Positions 8,689 to 16,878 of a stretch of 64,000 nucleotides of DNA are shown piece by piece (the first letter of the stretch is position 1; each line of letters opens with the position of its first letter). Where the stretch lies: NCBI GenBank assembly GCA_015069695.1, contig JADCRZ010000007.1, positions 124,001-188,000 on the forward strand, written 5' to 3'. Source of the DNA: Williamsia sp. (lineage in GTDB: Bacteria > Bacteroidota > Bacteroidia > Chitinophagales > Chitinophagaceae). Both the position numbers and the translations under genes were made by a program. The notes beneath the pieces are model-generated. The model had not been told where the DNA came from. It did no database searches and worked only from the letters and a program-made list of their open reading frames with translations.

Positions 8689-10196
8689 CCAAAAATCTTT
8701 TTTGCAATCCTTCTAATCAAACCCTGCTTTTTTTCTTGAACTACATCGTGAGAGTTGGGCGTTAACATTTGACTTGCCCGCAGGTTTCTTGCACGCTCTG
8801 CAACAGCATGCGGACCGTAAACTGTTAGTCCTGCAAAATCGCCCTTACCAACGACTGTCGGGAAAAAACAATTTTTGTGGCAAGCTTTTTCTGCGTCAAC
8901 GTCCAAACTACCCAACACAAAATGATACAGTTGCTGACCGACATCTGCTATACCTGACGGAGCGACAAAGAGCGACAGCAACTGCAGCACTTCCATGGAA
9001 GCTAAATGAGAGCTGAACACGAACACATTTTCATGTGCATCCAAAAACTTCCCTTTGTCCAGACCTTTAATGTAATCCGGGTCGTCCAATTTACCGCTGA
9101 TTTCAAGCGAGGCATTTTCCGCTTTGTATTGTCCCAAACATTCAAGACAGGTACGCTTGTATCCAACCGTCTGTGCCTTCCAGTCGGCGCCAATAATGGC
9201 CGTATTACTTTTGTTGGTGCGCACCAAAATACCGCCATCAATCACCGGAACCAAATGAGCATAGGCAATGAAGTTGAGTACCTGCCGGGGCCAAGGCCGG
9301 TCCACGCAGCTAAACAGCACATCGCAATTGAGCGCCGTTTCAAAACCTACCTTTTCACAAACGCTATACTCGCAGCAGTTGATTTCCAGTTTTGGTGCGG
9401 TGGCGCTTCGGCGAATGCCATCCGCTATTGCCAATACCTTTGCCCTGCCAATGTCATTTTTGAAAACATTGGTCAGCCTGTCCAAATTCTTTTCCTCAAC
9501 CGCATCAAAATCAATCAGCGTAAAGTTGGCGATGCCGGTACGGGCCAATACCTCCGCGACGATGCTGCCGACGCTCCCCAAGCCAACAATGCCAACCTTT
9601 AAACGGGATAGATCTTCCTGTGTTTTACTGCCCCATGCCGAAATGGTGCGAAGCTGTTTTCCAACATCAAACAGGGGCGGCAAGATTTCATCGTAATAGG
9701 TGATGCTTAATTGCTTGTCCACTACCCTTACCGTATCGCACCAGGTACGGTTGTATTTTCTCTTTTGGGTATCATCTTTTAACCAGAACCGTCCGCTCCA
9801 GGCGCCATCTGTTCCTAGAGTTAAGCCTAATAGTGGCAGGTCTGTTACAGCCATTACGGTTGGTGAAAGCCTGGTTTCGGCAACAACATCATCGTCGCTC
9901 ATTCCCTGCCAGCCCTTTGAAGGGTGCGAGTGCAGAAAGGCAATGCCTTCCTTTCTTTCACCGGCAATCTTTAAAACCCGCTCCAAGTATTGCGGCATAA
10001 AACCGACATTCCCGTGTACATTTCTATCGCCTTCCTCCGGCATGATCAGCGACGTAAGAATACCCGTCGTCCGGCTGGCACCGGTGGAAGGAACGTAGGT
10101 TGCGAAACACAAATCTTCCTGTTCATCTTCACGAATGAGGTGACTGAAAAGTTGCTGATGCAATTCGCCGTTGATAATAGCGCTATACGTTTTCAT
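8685..10196 (-). CDS. JAB deubiquitinase-like / ThiF E1-like fusion protein
   Basis: 503-residue fusion. Residues 1-140 are a JAB/JAMM metalloprotease with intact zinc motif H89-S-H91 ... S100-x2-D103 (HSHPSKGWQGMSDDD). Residues 195-440 are an E1/ThiF adenylation domain with nucleotide loop GLGSVG (205-210), acidic strand end LIDFD (227-231), NLDR and D299. Cys pairs at 350/353 and 439/443 look like a structural zinc site. The E1 part would activate the C-terminus of the tandem ubiquitin-like protein and the JAB part would process or remove it. The start is ATG 10196, whose ATGA overlaps the stop of the E2-fold gene; a longer frame upstream is unnecessary. Third gene of the Ubl operon. Confidence 0.88.
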   Translation of the reverse strand: MKTYSAIINGELHQQLFSHLIREDEQEDLCFATYVPSTGASRTTGILTSLIMPEEGDRNVHGNVGFMPQYLERVLKIAGERKEGIAFLHSHPSKGWQGMSDDDVVAETRLSPTVMAVTDLPLLGLTLGTDGAWSGRFWLKDDTQKRKYNRTWCDTVRVVDKQLSITYYDEILPPLFDVGKQLRTISAWGSKTQEDLSRLKVGIVGLGSVGSIVAEVLARTGIANFTLIDFDAVEEKNLDRLTNVFKNDIGRAKVLAIADGIRRSATAPKLEINCCEYSVCEKVGFETALNCDVLFSCVDRPWPRQVLNFIAYAHLVPVIDGGILVRTNKSNTAIIGADWKAQTVGYKRTCLECLGQYKAENASLEISGKLDDPDYIKGLDKGKFLDAHENVFVFSSHLASMEVLQLLSLFVAPSGIADVGQQLYHFVLGSLDVDAEKACHKNCFFPTVVGKGDFAGLTVYGPHAVAERARNLRASQMLTPNSHDVVQEKKQGLIRRIAKKIFG

Positions 10197-10558
10197 ACGA
10201 CTGTTACAAAAAGGTTTCGGATATGAGCTAAATAAGTTTTTACGGTGCGGTCGCTCCGGTTCCATTCATTGAAAGGCCGGCTCCAATATTGCCAGTCTGT
10301 TCCTAATGGGCTATGGTGAATAGCCCCGAGTGGATGAACGCCACCGCCCCCAGAAATTGGCAGAAGATGCGGCTTAAAATGCGGGCCGGGTGGTGCGTTC
10401 ATCGGAAAGCTATCCACAACCTGCAAAGCCATCCATGCCTTTTGGCCTGCGAACTTGCCTACGGGTATTTCGTATTCGAAGGATACAAAATCAGGAGCAG
10501 GCTCCTGAACGGTGTAGCCAAGAGCCTGCAATTGATGGATAAAGTCTAATTTGGCCAT
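10193..10558 (-). CDS. E2-fold protein without cysteine (Prok-E2_E-like)
   Basis: 121-residue protein between the tandem-Ubl and JAB-E1 genes. The C-terminal part DWQYWSRPFNEWNRSDRTVK followed by a short helix resembles the prokaryotic E2 family E (Prok-E2_E). The middle contains PPGPHFKPHLLP and a GGGGVHPLGAIHHS segment rich in Gly, His and Ser. The whole protein has no cysteine, so it cannot form the thioester of a normal E2. It may act as a non-canonical conjugating enzyme through Ser or His, or as a scaffold. Its stop overlaps the JAB-E1 start (ATGA), indicating translational coupling. Family assignment is from memory of the consensus, not a search. Confidence 0.7.
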   Translation of the reverse strand: MAKLDFIHQLQALGYTVQEPAPDFVSFEYEIPVGKFAGQKAWMALQVVDSFPMNAPPGPHFKPHLLPISGGGGVHPLGAIHHSPLGTDWQYWSRPFNEWNRSDRTVKTYLAHIRNLFVTVV

Positions 10559-10569
10559 ACGCTGGTTTT

Positions 10570-11118
10570 TTAAGAAACATTGGTTTCGCCTCTAAATGCT
10601 GACACGAACTTCACGGCCGGGCAAACCATTTTCAAAGGCGTGTCAGGATTGTCTTTAAATGGCGTCTGACTGCCATCCGCATTAATGCGCACCAGGTAGT
10701 AATCCTTTACCGGCGTGAGGCCCGCCGCTTCGAGGATTTGGTTTGGCGTCATTTCTTTTTGGTCGGTGGTTTCGGGCTCACCGTCCACGAAGTAGTGAAA
10801 CACTTCGGTGGGTTTTACCACAAAATGCTCGATGCCCGGTTTTGCCAAATCAACCTTTTCGTTCAGGTCAATTTTCTCAAAGTCGCAGCCGTGCAGCTTT
10901 TGGTAGAGCCAGTGGCACTCAATAGGCGTAATGCCGGCCTTTTGGAGAATGTCTTTACCGGTTACGTACTGCTGGTCGAAAACGAGGTGGTGATGGCCAA
11001 CCAGCACCTTGTACTTTTTGTCTACGGGTGGCTTTTTGCCCTCTTTGGTGTAAGCCGCCACGTCAATTACGTCATCTTGGGCGTCGAGGCCCGCTGGTGT
11101 TTCTTTCAGATTTTCCAT
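10570..11118 (-). CDS. Tandem ubiquitin-like protein (Multi_ubiq-like)
   Basis: 182 residues with two ubiquitin-like repeats after a charged N-terminal tail: about 35-103 and 105-176. The repeats align visibly at GKDILQKAGITPIECHWLYQ versus PNQILEAAGLTPVKDYYLVR, each followed by an acidic turn and a final strand (HFVVKP and KFVSAF). This is the layout of bacterial multi-ubiquitin proteins. The C-terminus is RGETNVS, so there is no terminal Gly-Gly; processing by the JAB domain might expose the reactive end. First gene of the minus-strand operon Ubl - E2 - JAB-E1. A perfect inverted repeat abuts its start codon. Confidence 0.83.
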   Translation of the reverse strand: MENLKETPAGLDAQDDVIDVAAYTKEGKKPPVDKKYKVLVGHHHLVFDQQYVTGKDILQKAGITPIECHWLYQKLHGCDFEKIDLNEKVDLAKPGIEHFVVKPTEVFHYFVDGEPETTDQKEMTPNQILEAAGLTPVKDYYLVRINADGSQTPFKDNPDTPLKMVCPAVKFVSAFRGETNVS

Positions 11119-11119
11119 T

Positions 11120-11148
11120 GTTACAAGATTTATGTTGTTTCTTGTAAC
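11120..11148. promoter_or_regulatory. Inverted repeat at the Ubl operon start (operator candidate)
   Basis: Perfect 9-bp arms GTTACAAGA (11120-11128) and TCTTGTAAC (11140-11148) with an 11-nt spacer, directly upstream of the Ubl start codon and within the region divergent to the sigma-like gene. It could be a repressor site controlling one or both operons, or a leader hairpin over the Ubl translation start. The ImmA/IrrE peptidase downstream of the divergent operon makes a cleavable repressor plausible. Confidence 0.5.
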
Positions 11149-11229
11149 TGTTGGCGAAGAGGAATTTTTTGCGGGTGGCCGTAAAAAAAATTATTTTTCC
11201 AACATCTACTAATATGAACCCATTAAGAA

Positions 11230-11847
11230 ATGAATGCACCAGCCAACTGCGAACCGGCAACCAACTGGGAGGAGATTTACACAAGATTATTGGCGTACAC
11301 ACGTTCTTTAGCCAAAGGGAAAGCGTGGTTCCGAGGCGGTAAAACCACCAGCTTTCTGATGGGCAAGGAAGCGGAAGATTACACGCTGGCAGCCATTGGA
11401 AAGTACCTGGAGGAGCCCGACAAATACGACCCGTCGAAAGGCGAACTGATAGACTATTTAAAGTATAATCTGGTTCGTTCAATGGTGGCCAATGACCTTC
11501 GAAAACAGGAAAACAAATTGACTGATGACGTTTTTGCGGTAAGAAACGACGATGACGATGAGGGTAATTCGTCGCCCTACTTGGACCGGGTACTGCCACA
11601 CATTGAAGCCCTGTTTCCCGACGACATGGATTACGATGCCGTCAAATCCTACATAGAAGCGGAGATTAAAGACGATGGCGATGTAGAGAATATTTTTCTT
11701 GGAATTTATTCCTATGGCATGAAACGCCGGGAGATCATCAAAGAATTTGGAATGGAAGCAAAGGCTTACGACAATGGAATGCGGCGGCTAACGACAGTGC
11801 TTGACCGGGCCGCCTTGCACTTCAATAAAACCAAACAAGCAGTATGA
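11230..11847 (+). CDS. Sigma-factor-like DNA-binding protein in the Ubl locus
   Basis: 205-residue soluble protein. Residues 15-100 (helical, with EAEDYTLAAIGKYLE, YDPSKGELIDYLKYNLVRSMV) resemble region 2 of small sigma-70 factors. After an acidic linker (DDDDEG), residues 155-200 (MKRREIIKEFGMEAKAYDNG) look like a helix-turn-helix of sigma region 4 type. First gene of a three-gene operon with 4-bp overlaps, divergent from the Ubl-E2-E1 operon. Likely regulator of the locus; not a standard ECF factor, so the assignment rests on pattern only. Confidence 0.6.
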   Translation: MNAPANCEPATNWEEIYTRLLAYTRSLAKGKAWFRGGKTTSFLMGKEAEDYTLAAIGKYLEEPDKYDPSKGELIDYLKYNLVRSMVANDLRKQENKLTDDVFAVRNDDDDEGNSSPYLDRVLPHIEALFPDDMDYDAVKSYIEAEIKDDGDVENIFLGIYSYGMKRREIIKEFGMEAKAYDNGMRRLTTVLDRAALHFNKTKQAV

Positions 11848-12257
11848 ACAAAAAAAACGAGAGCAAGTCTGACTTCGTAAAGTTCATTATCAGCTCAGCA
11901 GAAGAAAACAGTTGCAACTTCGACGATGCGAAAACCTTCCTGTCAGAAGAAGGTGTAAACGTAGATAAGACGATAGCGGACGGCCTGAGGCGGATAAAAC
12001 AGATGCACACAATGGCTGAAGCAAAACGTACGCAACAAGAAATGCAACAGGCTACTGCTATGAAAGAAAAAGCGACACAATGGGTAGATAGTTTGCTGGC
12101 TAAAATGGATTTTTCCCTTCCCGACCTTGTCCGGGACGAGGAATTGACAATGAGTTTCAGGAACGTGGAAGAGTTAAGCCAGGAAGATATTCGGAACCTG
12201 TTGATCAAGCACTTTATGCTGAAATTTTCCCAAGACCAGACCAAGAACAGCAAATGA
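11844..12257 (+). CDS. Helical protein of unknown function in the Ubl locus
   Basis: 137-residue soluble protein, not recognised. It is almost wholly helical and charged, with a probable coiled coil around residues 45-75 (GLRRIKQMHTMAEAKRTQQE). No signal peptide, TM segment or catalytic motif. It overlaps the sigma-like gene by 4 bp (ATGA) and the ImmA/IrrE gene by 4 bp, so the three are co-translated. Its placement between a sigma-like protein and a regulatory peptidase would fit an anti-sigma factor or a peptidase substrate; that is speculation. Confidence 0.7.
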   Translation: MNKKNESKSDFVKFIISSAEENSCNFDDAKTFLSEEGVNVDKTIADGLRRIKQMHTMAEAKRTQQEMQQATAMKEKATQWVDSLLAKMDFSLPDLVRDEELTMSFRNVEELSQEDIRNLLIKHFMLKFSQDQTKNSK

Positions 12258-13042
12258 CCTTTAGCTATTCTGCAGCCGAGATTAAAGCAAAACAAGTTTT
12301 AGATGATTGCGGCTTAACTGAACCCAACGAGCTTACCATTCCCAACATCATCTTAGGGAGAAAAGCCTTCTACGAAGAACTCCCGTTGGAAGGAAAGGAA
12401 GGGGAAATTGTTTCGGTAGATGACCGTTCCATCATTACGGTAAACTCCAACATTCAATACGAACCGAAGAAGCGTTTTGCCGCCGCACATGAACTCGGAC
12501 ACTACGAACTCCACCGCAGCCTTAAACCCATCTTCTCCGACACGGATGAGAGCCTGATGAATTGGTACAAAACCGGCTCTCACGAAACAGAGGCCAATGA
12601 GTTTGCGGCAGAATTTTTGATGCCTTCTGAACTCTTTTACAAAGAATGCAAAGGCAAAAAGTTTGAGCCCAAAGTGATAGACCACTTAGCCAGTCGGTTT
12701 GAGGTGAGCAAGACAGCCGCCATTCTAAAATTTGTCAAACGAGGCAATCACCCCGTCTTTGTTGTGTACTGCAAAAACAACAAGATGAAATGGTACAAGC
12801 GGTCGCATGATTTTTATTACCAGCCTTTGTTTCAATACAACGTCAACCCACCATCCGGCTCCGTGGCGTATGAAATAGCATCCGGAAAGAAAGCTTACTT
12901 TGGCGATGAAGCAAGGCAGGAAATATGGAAATCTGATTGGTTTGTGATGCGGGATGATGACGAGGCCGACACCAAGTTTTACGAATACTGTATGCATTCA
13001 CCCACTTACGGCTATACTTTAAGTGTGGTTTGGGAACGGTAA
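12254..13042 (+). CDS. ImmA/IrrE-family metallopeptidase
   Basis: 262-residue zinc peptidase. The active site is H79-E80-L-G-H83 in FAAAHELGHYELH, followed by the downstream Glu in HETEANEFAAEFLMP. This is the gluzincin arrangement of ImmA and IrrE, which cleave repressors to switch on mobile-element or stress genes. The C-terminal 90 residues (PLFQYNVNPPSGS onward) are a second domain of unknown role. Last gene of the sigma-like operon. It probably controls the divergent Ubl operon by cutting a regulator encoded nearby. Confidence 0.88.
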   Translation: MTFSYSAAEIKAKQVLDDCGLTEPNELTIPNIILGRKAFYEELPLEGKEGEIVSVDDRSIITVNSNIQYEPKKRFAAAHELGHYELHRSLKPIFSDTDESLMNWYKTGSHETEANEFAAEFLMPSELFYKECKGKKFEPKVIDHLASRFEVSKTAAILKFVKRGNHPVFVVYCKNNKMKWYKRSHDFYYQPLFQYNVNPPSGSVAYEIASGKKAYFGDEARQEIWKSDWFVMRDDDEADTKFYEYCMHSPTYGYTLSVVWER

Positions 13043-13122
13043 TTGAGTTTTCCCCCGACAACATCAATTCACTAAACAGCCGCTTTTTTCAATTTATTCG
13101 ATACACGAGTGAACAGAAAACA

Positions 13123-13215
13123 GGGCGTTCCCTTCGGTCAGGCTATCCACTGCAAGTCCGGCACAGGTGCTCCGCTGATGCCTTCACCGGGCTTTCCGTT
13201 TCTATCCTTAACGCA
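13123..13215 (-). repeat. Intergenic repeat with two related half-motifs
   Basis: On the minus strand two imperfect copies of a 20-odd-nt motif lie 24 bp apart, one (plus coordinates 13185-13207) containing ACGGAAAGCCCGG and the other (13137-13160) containing AGTGGATAGCCTGAC. They share the pattern GGA-N6-10-GGAnAGCC. This resembles a short repeat I associate with intergenic regions of Bacteroidota genomes; its function is unknown to me. It fills the gap between the ImmA gene and the next gene. Confidence 0.4.
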
Positions 13216-13274
13216 CTTCTATTGGGCAAACGGATGGTAAGAGGTGTTCGTGTTACAGCCCCGTGCCATAATTG

Positions 13275-14510
13275 TTATCCCAACTTGCCCAGAATATTAA
13301 TCCATTTGAAAAGCATATCCCTTACAGCGTTGATCGTCGCCTTGTCAGGTGAATGATATTTGGTCTCCAAGCTACCGAAAGAGATTTCGTCTTTTTGTAG
13401 GGTGCTAAACAATCTTGCTACAAGCTTAAGCACTGGCGCCACCGAGTGGTTGATAATGATTTTATCTACAACCATCAGCCGAATAATAACGGCCAACTTG
13501 GCTACCGAAAGAGAAGTGTGAATTTTTCCTGCTTCCTGCTCTTCCTTTTTGCCCGGCGCCAAGCCAGCATAGCCACTTTCCAAAAACTTGATTTCTTCGT
13601 CAATCCAGGCGCTCACTTGCTCCTTGATAGACGACATAAAATCTATATGGCAGTAATCCAACCGTACCGGCGATTGGTTGATTTTCTTTTGCTCCTGCTT
13701 CAGGATCGCAATCCGTTGCTTTAGATTTTCAACATGCGATAGTTGATCCAACAGCCGGTTACATTCAAAAGAGAAAAAAGCTTCGTTGTTGTAGTTCAAG
13801 TGGTATAAAGCTTCCCTGACTTCCTGCAAGGCGGGAGTACCCGAAAGGTTTCCCAACTCCTGAAGCAGTGCCTGCTGATAATGCAAGTCCACATACCGGA
13901 TACTGATATTAGCGTCTTGAAAAAAGGCTTCGAGGTTCTGAACAACAACCCCGGCAATAGCTGTAGTTTCCGAGCCATCCTGCTTCCAAAGCCAACCTAT
14001 TTCTTTAAGGCTTTCCCTTAAAATACTTTTCTTGACTGCAACCATGTTCAATGGTACTCGCTCGTTTTTATTAAAATAGGAACCGAAAACCTCTTCTAAA
14101 AATTTCAAAACTTCGTTCAGGTGAAGCGTCAAAATTTCTGCCTGGGTCTTGAACCCGTCTGCTTCGCCTTCAATTTGGAGGCGGCGATAAATTTTGTTGG
14201 AAAGGTTCGTCAGTAGGGTTTGTGTTATCTGAACGAGTTGCTTTCGTTCACTGCCGTTTTGGGCTTCACCAACCTTCTGCAAAACGACTGCCTTCAGATT
14301 TTCCAAATCGGCAATAAAGTTTTCAACGACGGCATGCAGCTCATCAATACCGGGCTCACTGCTTTTGGCACCTGCCTTCGTAAATCCAAGATGGAGAAGT
14401 TTTTCCCATTTGAAATATATGTCCGCTGGCCCCCAGGCTGCTTTGCTCGCAACACCGTTGATTGGTTGTTCCCTAAAAACAGGAAGGTTTTTTACTTGGC
14501 TTGTTTTCAT
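13275..14510 (-). CDS. Helical hypothetical protein, weak RteC-like C-terminus
   Basis: 411-residue soluble protein made almost only of amphipathic helices, with no signal peptide or catalytic motif. The C-terminal 100 residues (SVAKLAVIIRLMVVDKIIIN and ISFGSLETKYHSPDKATINA) recall the end of RteC-like proteins that regulate conjugative transposons in Bacteroidota, but the match is from memory and weak. It stands alone, convergent with the Ubl operon across the intergenic repeat. A role in regulation or excision of a mobile element is possible. Confidence 0.65.
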   Translation of the reverse strand: MKTSQVKNLPVFREQPINGVASKAAWGPADIYFKWEKLLHLGFTKAGAKSSEPGIDELHAVVENFIADLENLKAVVLQKVGEAQNGSERKQLVQITQTLLTNLSNKIYRRLQIEGEADGFKTQAEILTLHLNEVLKFLEEVFGSYFNKNERVPLNMVAVKKSILRESLKEIGWLWKQDGSETTAIAGVVVQNLEAFFQDANISIRYVDLHYQQALLQELGNLSGTPALQEVREALYHLNYNNEAFFSFECNRLLDQLSHVENLKQRIAILKQEQKKINQSPVRLDYCHIDFMSSIKEQVSAWIDEEIKFLESGYAGLAPGKKEEQEAGKIHTSLSVAKLAVIIRLMVVDKIIINHSVAPVLKLVARLFSTLQKDEISFGSLETKYHSPDKATINAVRDMLFKWINILGKLG

Positions 14511-14671
14511 GGTTTATCACACATTTTCCTGCTTTCGAGGAACAAACTTTACGCCCAAGCACAACTTTAAGCCTACGCAAAACGCAGTAAATTCATACGC
14601 TTTTCAACGTATTTTGCTTTTGTAAAGGCTTGGAGAATGAAAAATGGTCGTCCAGCAGGAAACAGGCTCGG

Positions 14672-16870
14672 TTATTCGGTCAATTCGAGCTTTTTAATGA
14701 GTTCAAGCCGGTTCGATACCTGCACTTTGTCAAAGATGTTTTGAACGTGCTTTGCCACTGTTTTCTCGGAGATGTACAAAGTTTCGGCGATGGTTTTGTA
14801 AGGTTTTCCCTGGCCCACCGCCCTTGCGATGTCTTTTTCTCTTTGCGTTAAGTTATACCGGTCAAGGTTTTGTTCTAAAATCTCTTCCCGGCCATTAGAA
14901 GGTCGTAGGTCGGGTTTGTTAATCCAGGAATGGACATTCTCAACCAACGCTTTTCGCTGTTTCTCGCTGATGGCTAAAATGGCTTCTATTTTATGCGATA
15001 GCTCCGGGAAGCTGAAAGGTTTTTGAATTACGTCAATTGCACCAAGCTTCAAGGCTTTTAGCCGGTCGGTTGAGGTGGATTTTGCCGTAAGAAATACGAA
15101 GGGAATGTGGGAGTAGGTTTCATTTTTCGCCAGCGCTGCTGCGAAGGCATAGCCATCCATATGGTCCATCATTACATCGGTAATGATCAAATCCGGAACT
15201 AATTTTAGTTCATTGAGCTTCTTAAGGGCATGGCTGCCGTTGAAGGCTGTATAGACATTGTACTGCTCTTTCAATTTTTTGGCAAGGTAGCTTTGCAACG
15301 CTCTGTTGTCTTCTACTACCATGATGTTTTTACGAACGCCACTTTGAATAAAGTCACCCACATCCATGTAAACACCCGTATCGAACGTGCGGGTAGCCGT
15401 TGGCGGAGCGGCAACCGCTTCATTCTCGAGAAGGTGATGGCAACACAGCACCACCTGAAACTCTGTTCCTTTGGTTTTGTCAGGCTCAGAAAGAACCGAA
15501 ATTTCTCCTGATAAGTCTTCCACCACTTTTTTTACGATGGGTAAGCCCAAGCCCATGCCCTGAAGGTTGTTTTTGTGCTTCCCAATTTGATAATACGGTT
15601 CAAAGACTTTTCGTTGCGACTGCACCGGGATGCCCGGGCCTTCGTCCTTTACGGAAAAAATAATCTTTTCGCCGGCAGTGGTCAATTGAACATGGACAAG
15701 ACCATGCGGTGGCGAAAACTTGATTGCGTTTTCAATAAGATTGTTGATGATGCGGTTTATGGCAAGAGGGTCTGCTTTTACGTGTATGTTTTCTTCAATT
15801 GTTGCGTCAACATTTACACCCGATTTTTCAGCATAAGCTTTGAACAAGGTAACACTGTCACGAAGCGTACGGCTGAAATCACAAACTTGGTTGTGGTTGT
15901 AAACGCCAAAGCCCTTTTTGAACTTCTCCAAATCAAAAAGGTTGACGATGTCCGCCGATAGTTTGTCAATGTTATTTTTTACAACAGACAATTCTTCGGA
16001 GTTGCCGTGCTTTGAAATGTATTCATCCATGTAGTTGTTGACAAGCGTAAGTGGTGTTTTTGTTTCGTGGGCCAGATTGATGAACGTATTCATCTGCTGT
16101 TCGTTAATACGGGCCAGCTCTTTTGTTCTTTTTTCTACCTCTGTTTGCAGGGTTGAATTCCAAGACTTAAGACGTTGTTCCGATGCGACCACCTTTTCGT
16201 GTTCTACACGGATGCTTGTAATGTGCTGCCGGAGTTGAAAAGCAAAAAGACCTAAAAATCCAACGTTGGTAATACTGGCTTCTATCGCTTGTCCAAAATT
16301 GAAGAAATCAATGATGGGCAAACCCACCCAGGGGGTTAGGCTTAGTAACAACACTAACCGCTCTTCACGGTACTTTATATTGGAAAAATCGTTATAGTAT
16401 TTGGCACGTACGGCTTTGTTCAGGGAAAAGATGACCCATAAAGCGTAGCAAACAGGAATAATCAAAATGTCTTTTGCCTGTTCCAACGATCCCGAAACGG
16501 CAAATACCGTCACAAAAAGAGTATAGGGAAAAATGAGGAATAAAAAAACGCCTTTGTAAGCATGAAACCTCAAACCAGTTAAGCAAAAGGCTTTATAAAC
16601 GTAGTACGGAAAATAACAGGGTGTTATAAAACCAGTGGCGTAGGCAAGGCTTGTTTGTATGAAATAAGAGCCAGGCAATTTTGGATCAGGAAGCAGCCCG
16701 CCAGTAAGGTTGTAAAAAATCAGCAATGCTATCAGGACGATGTTTAGGACAGTAGTCTTATCGTCGGGCCGGGCAAATTTGTAGATGGTGAGGTAAAACA
16801 GAACCACAGTCTCTATGCAAATAAATAGAAACGTAATCCAGTGCATCTGTGTACCGCCAACCAACATCAT
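14672..16870 (-). CDS. Hybrid histidine kinase with REC and LuxR-type HTH output
   Basis: 732-residue single-chain phosphorelay. Residues 1-225 hold about seven TM helices. A short coiled coil leads to the HisKA box NLAHETKTPLTL, then the ATPase boxes NNLIENAIKFS (N), DEGPGI (G1), FEPYYQ (F) and GMGLGLPI (G2). A receiver domain follows (VVEDN, phosphoacceptor in IITDVMM, T in FLTAK, K in QKPFS). The last 65 residues are a LuxR-type HTH (LTQREKDIARAVGQGKPYKT ... SEKTVAKHVQNI). Sensor, receiver and DNA-binding output are therefore in one membrane protein. The GNAT gene lies 8 bp upstream on the same strand, so they are probably co-transcribed. Confidence 0.93.
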   Translation of the reverse strand: MMLVGGTQMHWITFLFICIETVVLFYLTIYKFARPDDKTTVLNIVLIALLIFYNLTGGLLPDPKLPGSYFIQTSLAYATGFITPCYFPYYVYKAFCLTGLRFHAYKGVFLFLIFPYTLFVTVFAVSGSLEQAKDILIIPVCYALWVIFSLNKAVRAKYYNDFSNIKYREERLVLLLSLTPWVGLPIIDFFNFGQAIEASITNVGFLGLFAFQLRQHITSIRVEHEKVVASEQRLKSWNSTLQTEVEKRTKELARINEQQMNTFINLAHETKTPLTLVNNYMDEYISKHGNSEELSVVKNNIDKLSADIVNLFDLEKFKKGFGVYNHNQVCDFSRTLRDSVTLFKAYAEKSGVNVDATIEENIHVKADPLAINRIINNLIENAIKFSPPHGLVHVQLTTAGEKIIFSVKDEGPGIPVQSQRKVFEPYYQIGKHKNNLQGMGLGLPIVKKVVEDLSGEISVLSEPDKTKGTEFQVVLCCHHLLENEAVAAPPTATRTFDTGVYMDVGDFIQSGVRKNIMVVEDNRALQSYLAKKLKEQYNVYTAFNGSHALKKLNELKLVPDLIITDVMMDHMDGYAFAAALAKNETYSHIPFVFLTAKSTSTDRLKALKLGAIDVIQKPFSFPELSHKIEAILAISEKQRKALVENVHSWINKPDLRPSNGREEILEQNLDRYNLTQREKDIARAVGQGKPYKTIAETLYISEKTVAKHVQNIFDKVQVSNRLELIKKLELTE

Positions 16871-16878
16871 TTCTCATT

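Noticed and set aside
13030..13356. 108-codon open frame after the ImmA gene
   Set aside because: It runs through the double-motif intergenic repeat and into the convergent gene; such frames are typical artefacts of that repeat.
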